From Eimeria necatrix (taxonomy: Eukaryota > Apicomplexa > Conoidasida > Eucoccidiorida > Eimeriidae), in NCBI RefSeq assembly GCF_000499385.1, contig NW_013651837.1, positions 1 to 12,228 on the forward strand: 12,228 nt of DNA, in the 5' to 3' direction. Positions 6,774 through 12,228 of the stretch are shown here, one piece after another. The position numbers were made by a program, and so were the translations under genes. The notes below the pieces were generated by a model that saw only the letters and a program-made list of their open reading frames with translations, was not told where the DNA came from and did no database searches. The number at the start of each line of letters is the position of its first letter. Position 1 is the first letter of the stretch.

Positions 6774-8303
6774 ATGGCAAAGGAGAGTAAGCAGGGCCTT
6801 TCATGTCCTCCAAAGAGTCTGCGCGGCTTCCTGCCACGTGGTGATCTCCCTGGAGCCAAACAGCCCACGCCCCTCAACTTGAACAGATACGCGCTGCTCT
6901 TGCTCTATGTACTCCAGACTTTTATGACAGGATGTGTTTACTTCGGGTGGGCTCCGCTTTCCGCAATGCTCCTGCGGGCAGGAGTGTTCAGTTTCAAGTG
7001 CGAATCGGACGGGAAGGGGGGCTTTGTGGAGGACCAGCGGGAGTTCGGGAACAACTACATATGTGACCAGCAAGATGCCTCCGTGCAGAGTTTATTCGTC
7101 ATAACGCTGGCCACTCACTGCACAATGAGTGCGCTGGCGGGCACCATGATGGACACACTCGGCCCGAAGATCACCTCCGTGATCGGCCAGTGCTTCCACA
7201 TAATCGCGTGGGCCCTGATATCCACAGTGACGGCGGAGTCGTACGCGCGCGTGTACTTGGGTTTTATTTTCATGGGGCTGGGGGCAGACACAGCTTTCCT
7301 TCCCACTTTGCTGGTCACTCGCCTGTTTCCGGGCTCCGCGGCCACGGTGATCACGCTGATTGGGTCTGCGTCTTCTGCCTCTTTCGCCATTCCCTTGATA
7401 TTGAATTCCTACTTGACTGGCGGGGGCATTTCGGGGTGCTGGTGGTACGTGGGCTTCGGCCCCTGTCTGTTCCTGGCGGTGGACGCCCTCGTAATGCCGC
7501 TCAAGGCATTCAAAGTCTTCGAGGGCGACTTGCCAGAAAACACAGAGTCCAGCGAGGCTGGCGAGCCGGCGGGGCCTCCCTTGTCCACGCAGGAAACGGG
7601 AGAGCTTGGCTTGGAGGCAGTTTCCGTGGCGCCGGCTGAGCCGAAGAGCCCCCAGCAAGCTGTGGGAACGCTTTCGAAACGCAGTTTCCTGAAAACCATG
7701 TTTTCAGAGCGCTACATTCTCATCGTTATATACTTCGTTGCTGTTGGATGGATCACTTCCTTTTATCAAGAAGCCCACGACCGGATTCTGGAACAGACTG
7801 CACTGGAGTTTCTGGGCAGCGCTCTGCCGTTCTCGTTCATTCCTTGCATCATTTTGGGCAAGCTGTCGGAAAGTATTGGCATTTTGGCAGTTATGGGAAT
7901 AGTTAACACTTCAGGTGTGCTGGCGTACGCATTCAGCTTGAAACAGACGGTGGCCACCGGCATTATTTCTGTGCTCTGCTTCATGGTGTACATGTCTTTG
8001 TTCGTTTCCCAAGTTTTCGTGTTCGTGGAGGAGAACTTTCCAGCAAAGTTCTTCGGCCGTCTCATCGGCATTGTGCAGCTCGTTGGGGGGCTGTTATCTC
8101 TTCTGTGCAGCCCGCTGTTCCACTTGACAGTTGGCCTTGGCCAGAAAGGGCTGTACGTCGTGCAGCTTCCAATGATTGGTCTTTTGCTCTCCATGTATTT
8201 AGTGCTCGCTCGTTTGTGGTGGATTCGCGGGAAATCGCCAGAGACGAGCAAGGAAACACAAAACCCTGTGCCCTCAACGGATTCTTTTGCTCTCGAGCCC
8301 TGA
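6774..8303 (+). CDS. Major facilitator superfamily transporter, ApiAT/SLC43-like, 12 TM
   Basis: A single-exon frame of 509 residues from the first in-frame ATG (context AGAATGG). Twelve hydrophobic helices are visible at about 39-63, 104-125, 133-152, 159-180, 189-212, 221-244, 312-331, 343-363, 367-387, 393-417, 428-450 and 459-482. TM1 and TM2 are joined by a long outer loop with Cys76 and Cys97. The TM2-TM3 loop carries the MFS-type signature GTMMDTLGPK (123-132). A ~65-residue hydrophilic cytoplasmic loop rich in Glu, Pro and Ser separates the two six-helix halves. The TM5 segment FPGSAATVITLIGSASSAS resembles the equivalent part of SLC43 (LAT3/LAT4) and the apicomplexan amino-acid transporter (ApiAT) family, whose members move arginine, tyrosine and other amino acids at the parasite surface. 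The MFS assignment is firm, the ApiAT assignment probable, and the substrate unknown. The frame is open upstream to 6669 but without an ATG. Confidence 0.85.
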   Translation: MAKESKQGLSCPPKSLRGFLPRGDLPGAKQPTPLNLNRYALLLLYVLQTFMTGCVYFGWAPLSAMLLRAGVFSFKCESDGKGGFVEDQREFGNNYICDQQDASVQSLFVITLATHCTMSALAGTMMDTLGPKITSVIGQCFHIIAWALISTVTAESYARVYLGFIFMGLGADTAFLPTLLVTRLFPGSAATVITLIGSASSASFAIPLILNSYLTGGGISGCWWYVGFGPCLFLAVDALVMPLKAFKVFEGDLPENTESSEAGEPAGPPLSTQETGELGLEAVSVAPAEPKSPQQAVGTLSKRSFLKTMFSERYILIVIYFVAVGWITSFYQEAHDRILEQTALEFLGSALPFSFIPCIILGKLSESIGILAVMGIVNTSGVLAYAFSLKQTVATGIISVLCFMVYMSLFVSQVFVFVEENFPAKFFGRLIGIVQLVGGLLSLLCSPLFHLTVGLGQKGLYVVQLPMIGLLLSMYLVLARLWWIRGKSPETSKETQNPVPSTDSFALEP

Positions 8304-9016
8304 CTGCCGAGGGCCCCAGGGTCTTAGTGAAATGCATGCAGAAGGCGCTCATGTAAAGTGCACTGTTGTGCGTATTTGTGCACAACAAGTGCAGCAGTCC
8401 AGCTCCCTGGCGGAGAATTGGCTGTCTTCGGCAATTTGCAGCAATATGCTGTTTGTATTTTGCGAATTGTTTCAAACTGGTCGCCTTTGTGTCGGTCCAA
8501 GAAGTATTGCGTTGCAGCGCCTTGTCTTTGCCGGAATACCTGCGCTTTAAAGGCGTTTGGCCTCTGGCACTCTACACGGTGTGTGCCCGTGTGGCATCTT
8601 GCAGGCTGTCTGCAACTCTGTACCAAGTGGATCATCTGTGCCTCCAATTCTAGCCTTAATGGGGCTTGCGTAAACCAGAGGGTCTGCCAAAAGTGCCTTC
8701 TACGTTTTCCCGCTTTCGCTGCAATCGCTGCAGGAACTTCGCTTGTTACTAATTTGAGAATTCTGGTACCCCAGAGTTGCACGAGTTTCCCCGCTGTGCT
8801 AATGCAGCGCATGCAGTGATCTGAGCGGGGCCTCAGAACTAAATGAATCCCCAAAGGCCTCAGTTAATTATAGAGCTTCGCCTCAGCTTTGAACAGATAA
8901 GTTGTCACTGTTGCAGCATTCAGCTCGACGCAGCATGCGACTGACTGCACGCCAAACTTCGAAAAAATATTCGGTGAAGCGTGCAGAAAATGAACACAAC
9001 GAAAACGACGCAAATC
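8304..9016. other. Convergent intergenic spacer (3' flanks)
   Basis: This is the space between the transporter stop and the NOG2 stop, which point toward each other. It must hold both 3' UTRs and polyadenylation sites. TGCATGCA motifs occur at 8333 and an imperfect GCATGCA near 8810. Open frames exist on both strands between about 8324 and 8854, but the plus frame has no usable ATG before its last residues, the minus frame starts on TTG, and neither resembles a protein. I see no RNA gene. Confidence 0.6.
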
Positions 9017-11786
9017 TTATGAACTACTAGAGCGATCGATTCTGGCTCGTTTATTTGGTTCAGAAGTGGATACTGCTGCAGCGCTATCAGACACTTCCGG
9101 AGCCCCTTGCTGAGTGTCGTCGTCTGGCCGCTGAGTCCCGTCTTCCTCTTCACAGCCGTTGATTTCCTCTTTGTCCGCTAAATCCTCAGAGTTGCTGCCA
9201 TCTAGCTTTAGTGCATTTCCTTCCGGCACAGCCACTGCTCCGTCCAGCGGAGTGCCATCGGCCTCTGCAGCTGCCTCCGCAGCTTCAGCCTCTAGGCAAG
9301 GAGGCAGCACGTAGTACGGCAGCTTGCCCCGCTGGAGGTCGTACAGCACTGCATCACGAGAAAAAATCATAACGGAGAAGCACAATCAACAAAAAGAAAA
9401 GAAAGGCACCAGCAGCACCCTGCATGCGAACTGCGCTGCGCTTACTGATGCGGGCGGCAGTGGAGATGTCCGGCTCCCCTCCCTTCTTGAGTTTCCCAAG
9501 TCGCACGGCCAAGATCGACAAAAACTCTTCAGCATCTTCCCAAGAAATATTGGAATCTAAGCCATAGCGGGCTAGTATAGCTTCCCTGAAGACGCGCAAA
9601 GTCAGCACCGGGAATGCTTTGCGCTACTGGACCAGAGTTGCCAATGTAGTGCCCTCTCTTCAAGAGATCTGAAGAGAAATGTACCTCTTGACTTTCTCCA
9701 AAACAGTTTGAATGTGCTCCTCAGGGGCATTGATTCTTTCAGGACGAACAACGCCGCGCATAACCTGGCAGAATGCAATAAAGCTCGGAGAGTGTCTTCA
9801 CCCATGGTCCGGGTAGGCAAAAACAGCAGATGGAGCTTGAACGAATTCTTTTAAAAGCCCGCAGATCTAATTCAGTTCCCCACGCATTACTTTTATTTAA
9901 GCCCTGCGGGCCGCGGAATTTACTTGTAGCTAACTGGCAAAAGAATGACTACGCCGCACCTTGTCGGTGTCGGTTCCTGCTTCGCTGCTGATGGGAACAA
10001 TTCCTGGGCAGTCAATGAGGTACAACTTGGAGGTGAGAGCGACGTATTGCCACACTCGGGTCTGCGAGAACACCAGGAAAATTTGCATGCAAGAGTGATG
10101 GAGTGGTATAATGTGCCAACTCCATCTATACGTGAAACCCTCCTACAGCGAGTGAGCTACATACGCGAATGCGCATTTGGTGATGATGCGAGCCATTGCC
10201 AGCCATTTTGGCAACACAAGCAAGAATTTGTTTAGGTTTCGCATTCAGTTCATGCTGAATCATGCAATTTTTCACTGGGGTCCAGGTAGTGACACAAAAG
10301 GCACACAAAAATTGCAAGAGATGGGTAGGGGAACCCAAGAAACATGACTAACCTGCCCCGGTATTGGCGCCGCCTTGCATACTTGTTTACTCTTCAAAAA
10401 ATTGATAATAGAACTCTTTCCTACATTGGGGTATCCGAAAAACCCAATAGATACGTGCTTTCTATTCGAAAGCAACTGGCCATACTGCCTGCGTCGGAAA
10501 CATGCAAAAAGAAGTGAAGTGACTTTACTAAAGTTGCTGATTCAGGCCGCCGAAAAGTCTTCCACAAGATCTCCATGAAACCCCACCTTAAAAGCTGAAA
10601 GAGTTGGTTTCTTCCGAAATTTTTCTTGTTCTTGTCGGCTTGTAACAGCAGCGTTGGCATTTCTTTGCTGAGTTGCTGCAGCCAGTAACGTGCAACACGG
10701 GGAGGTACCAAATCCACCTGCATACACAGCACCGAAAACCGCATTCCATGGCCACTCAAAGCTTGATATAAAGCAAACACCACATGTTTCGAAAATGCAT
10801 GCAAGTGGCTTGCCTTGTTGATGACCAACACCAAGTGCTTCGACGAACGGTGCGCCTTCAAATACTTTTCAAGGCGTCTGCAGCTGCGCAGCCAAACAAG
10901 CAAAGACAACAGAAATGTGCATGAGTAATATAAGTCACCAAAACATGCAAAAGGTGCAGTTCTTCAACTTCACAGAAAAGGACATCAAATTTGCAGAGGC
11001 GCGCTAAGATCGCTCGAGAAACCCTCGCGATGCACCTTTGCCATTCAGAAAAGTACTTCACAAGGGCATCACCGGATATTATTACTATTTATTATTATAA
11101 TTGCTATTATGTTGAAGTTTGCCATTTTACACTACAGCGTACCGCGTTCCCATCGGGTCACGCGCGTCTACAACTTGCACTAGGACGTCCGACGCGTCAA
11201 TGACTTTGTACAACTCCTGTGAACAAACAGCGGTAAAAAATGAGTTCGCCAAATGCCTCTAAAGACAGAAAAAACTGAAACTTGCCAAATATAAGAGTTT
11301 AACAGCCAGACTGCTGTGATCTGTGCTCTAAGCTGAGTGGGCTGGCGCACTCCCCATATCCTGCGGCTCGTTCCCTTTTGGAATATCAACTCCACGGGGC
11401 CTCCACTTTCCGCATCATCTGCCGGCACATCTCCAGCGGAAACGGACTTCTGAAAAGCAGCTTCTTTCTCTTCAGCCTGCATGCAAAGGGCCCGACCTTC
11501 GCACAGACTGTTCTTTGCAGGCTCGAAGTGCTGCAGCCCAGAGCACTTCAGCTGGCAAAGACAACTGCCCACCTGCAGGGCCAAAGTGGCCAAGTCCGCA
11601 GCCTGCAGGCGGGGCCTCTTGCGGGTTTTTTTGCTGCCGAAGACGCCCTCGAAAGGCTCTATGGCCAGAAGAGCTTCCCCACTCAACTTCGGCAAAGCGC
11701 CCCCAGCCGCCAGCGCTTCCTTCTTGCCCCCCACGTTGCCATCGTTGATAAGACTCATCGGCAGCTTCGACCGCCGCAACACTACG
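9017..11786 (-). CDS. NOG2: Nucleolar GTP-binding protein 2 (NOG2/GNL2), 5'-partial, ten exons visible
   Basis: Exons in coding order: 11786-11573, 11476-11351, 11216-11143, 10883-10814, 10717-10587, 10488-10353, 10061-9960, 9764-9685, 9585-9446, 9348-9017. Joined they give 467 residues plus one split codon. NOG2 is a circularly permuted GTPase of the YlqF/RbgA type that binds pre-60S particles and is needed for late 60S maturation before Nmd3-dependent export. Motifs appear in permuted order (numbered from the first full visible residue): DARDP (130-134), NKVD (160-163, split by an intron), P-loop GYPNVGKSS (223-231), Thr251 in PGQTRVWQY, and DCPG (267-270). Flanking family segments are also present: [51 protein letters not shown] and LQRGKLPYY. 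The C-terminus is a short acidic tail and is shorter than in animal GNL2. About 100 N-terminal residues are missing: the first visible exon begins at an acceptor (TGCAG|C) and no upstream exon is seen to 12228. Confidence 0.92.
10718..10813 (-). other. GC-AG intron inside the NOG2 G4 motif
   Basis: The exon ends ATCAACAAG and the next begins GTGGATTTGG, giving NK|VD, the guanine-specificity motif. The intron begins GCAAGC, not GT, and ends TATGCAG. No GT lies near enough to be used without deleting Asn-Lys. The intron is 96 nt, phase 0 and free of in-frame stops, so retention would insert 32 residues between NK and VD and probably destroy GTP binding. Confidence 0.8.
11477..11572 (-). other. 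Probable 96-nt NOG2 intron with an open reading frame
   Basis: The donor CTGCAG|GTGGGC and acceptor CATGCAG|GCTGAAG define a 96-nt phase-0 intron with no in-frame stop. Removing it brings DLATLALQ next to AEEKEAA, which restores the spacing between RKRP and RIWGE closer to that in other GNL2 proteins. The frame is open, so a retained coding insertion of 32 residues is the alternative. Confidence 0.65.
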
Positions 11787-12228
11787 CTGCAGTCCAGAGG
11801 CAGAAACTCGCAAAGAAGACCTTTTTGCGCATGCAATTAGGAATCTTATGAACCTTTTTTGTGCTATTTAATTCGGGATCTTACGAACCATTTTTATGCC
11901 ATTTAATTCGGAGTCTTACGAACCACTTTCATGCTATTTAATTCGAAACCGTATAAACCGTTTCTATGCCATCAATTAAGAATCTTCTAAACCATTTCTA
12001 TGCTATTTAAGTAGGAATCTTCTAAACCACTTTTGTGCTATTCAATTAAGAATCTTATAAACCATTTCTATGCTATTTAATTTGAATCTTTTGAATTATT
12101 TCCACCTTCCAGAAAGCTGGCCTTACGTATAGGGATCGGCTGAGGCCTTTTGAATGTTTTCTTGTGAACCACTTCTACACTATTTAATTAAGAACCTTAC
12201 AACTCATTTAATTCAAAATCTTTGAATT
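11787..12228 (-). repeat. 35-bp AT-rich tandem repeat in NOG2 intron/upstream DNA
   Basis: About eight units with a 35-bp period run from 11831 to about 12109, with unit starts (ATTTAATTCG-like) at 11831, 11866, 11901, 11936, 11971, 12005, 12040 and 12075. Each carries GAATCTTANGAACCATTT-like sequence and ends TATGC. A non-repeat interruption lies at about 12110-12160, and decayed copies resume at 12182 and 12206. The first bases (11787-11830) form the pyrimidine-rich end of a NOG2 intron, so the array probably lies inside that intron, whose 5' end is outside the window. No coding frame is present. Confidence 0.85.

Noticed and set aside
7092..7658. 188-codon minus-strand frame inside the transporter gene
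   Set aside because: It is a shadow ORF. The plus-strand frame encodes twelve clean membrane helices and an MFS signature.
8324..8854. Open frames of 153 (plus) and 176 (minus) codons between the transporter and NOG2
   Set aside because: The plus frame starts on GTG and has Met only at its very end; the minus frame starts on TTG. They oppose each other and match no family. They lie in the convergent 3' flanks.
10814..10889. Alternative acceptor six bases downstream (CTGCAG|ACGCC) for the NOG2 exon at 10883
   Set aside because: It keeps frame but removes two residues. The upstream acceptor (GCGCAG|CTGCAG) keeps exact family length between GTR and YLK. NAGNAG-like alternative use remains possible.
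11831..12109. CRISPR-like look of regularly spaced 35-bp repeats
   Set aside because: There are no unique spacers: the whole 35-bp unit repeats and diverges gradually, in eukaryotic DNA, with no cas genes.

Overview
The window looks like nuclear DNA of an apicomplexan coccidian, most likely an Eimeria species. This is inferred from four things together: telomere-like AAACCCT/AGGGTTT repeats inside the sequence, long CAG/CTG triplet runs, many TGCATGCA palindromes, and intron-rich eukaryotic genes with GT-AG introns that sit beside a bacterial-type serine palmitoyltransferase and an ApiAT-like transporter. I see no bacterial operon, rRNA, tRNA, CRISPR array or transposase.

Layout. Positions 1-1347 are repeat-rich and have no convincing gene. 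They hold 41-bp telomere-like units that form hairpins, a degenerate ~58-65 bp A-rich tandem repeat, a CTG/CAG palindromic tract, and a run of GCATGC-containing arrays (14-bp units, 24-bp units, then (TGCA)n). Positions 1348-3366 (minus strand) encode a two-exon serine palmitoyltransferase with an N-terminal membrane segment; its single intron is almost entirely triplet repeat. Positions 3367-6773 form a long divergent intergenic region with a CAG13 tract in the SPT leader, two mutually exclusive weak ORFs (4596-5369 and 5197-5499) and a possible upstream ORF plus 5'-UTR intron before the next gene. Positions 6774-8303 (plus strand) encode an intronless 12-TM major facilitator protein resembling ApiAT/SLC43 amino-acid transporters. 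Positions 8304-9016 are a convergent intergenic spacer. Positions 9017-11786 (minus strand) are the 3' ten exons of the circularly permuted ribosome-assembly GTPase NOG2/GNL2, with the 5' end running off the window. Positions 11787-12228 are intronic or upstream sequence dominated by a regular 35-bp AT-rich tandem repeat.

The three genes are not an operon and have unrelated jobs: sphingolipid synthesis in the ER, solute uptake at a membrane, and 60S ribosomal subunit maturation in the nucleolus/nucleus. The NOG2 exon model was rebuilt by hand. Every junction keeps frame, and nearly every joined segment keeps the spacing expected for the family. The most notable points are a GC-AG intron that cuts the NK|VD nucleotide-specificity motif of NOG2, two 96-nt stop-free phase-0 introns in that gene, and the layered GCATGC arrays directly downstream of the SPT stop. 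I found no clear evidence of a wholly new system.
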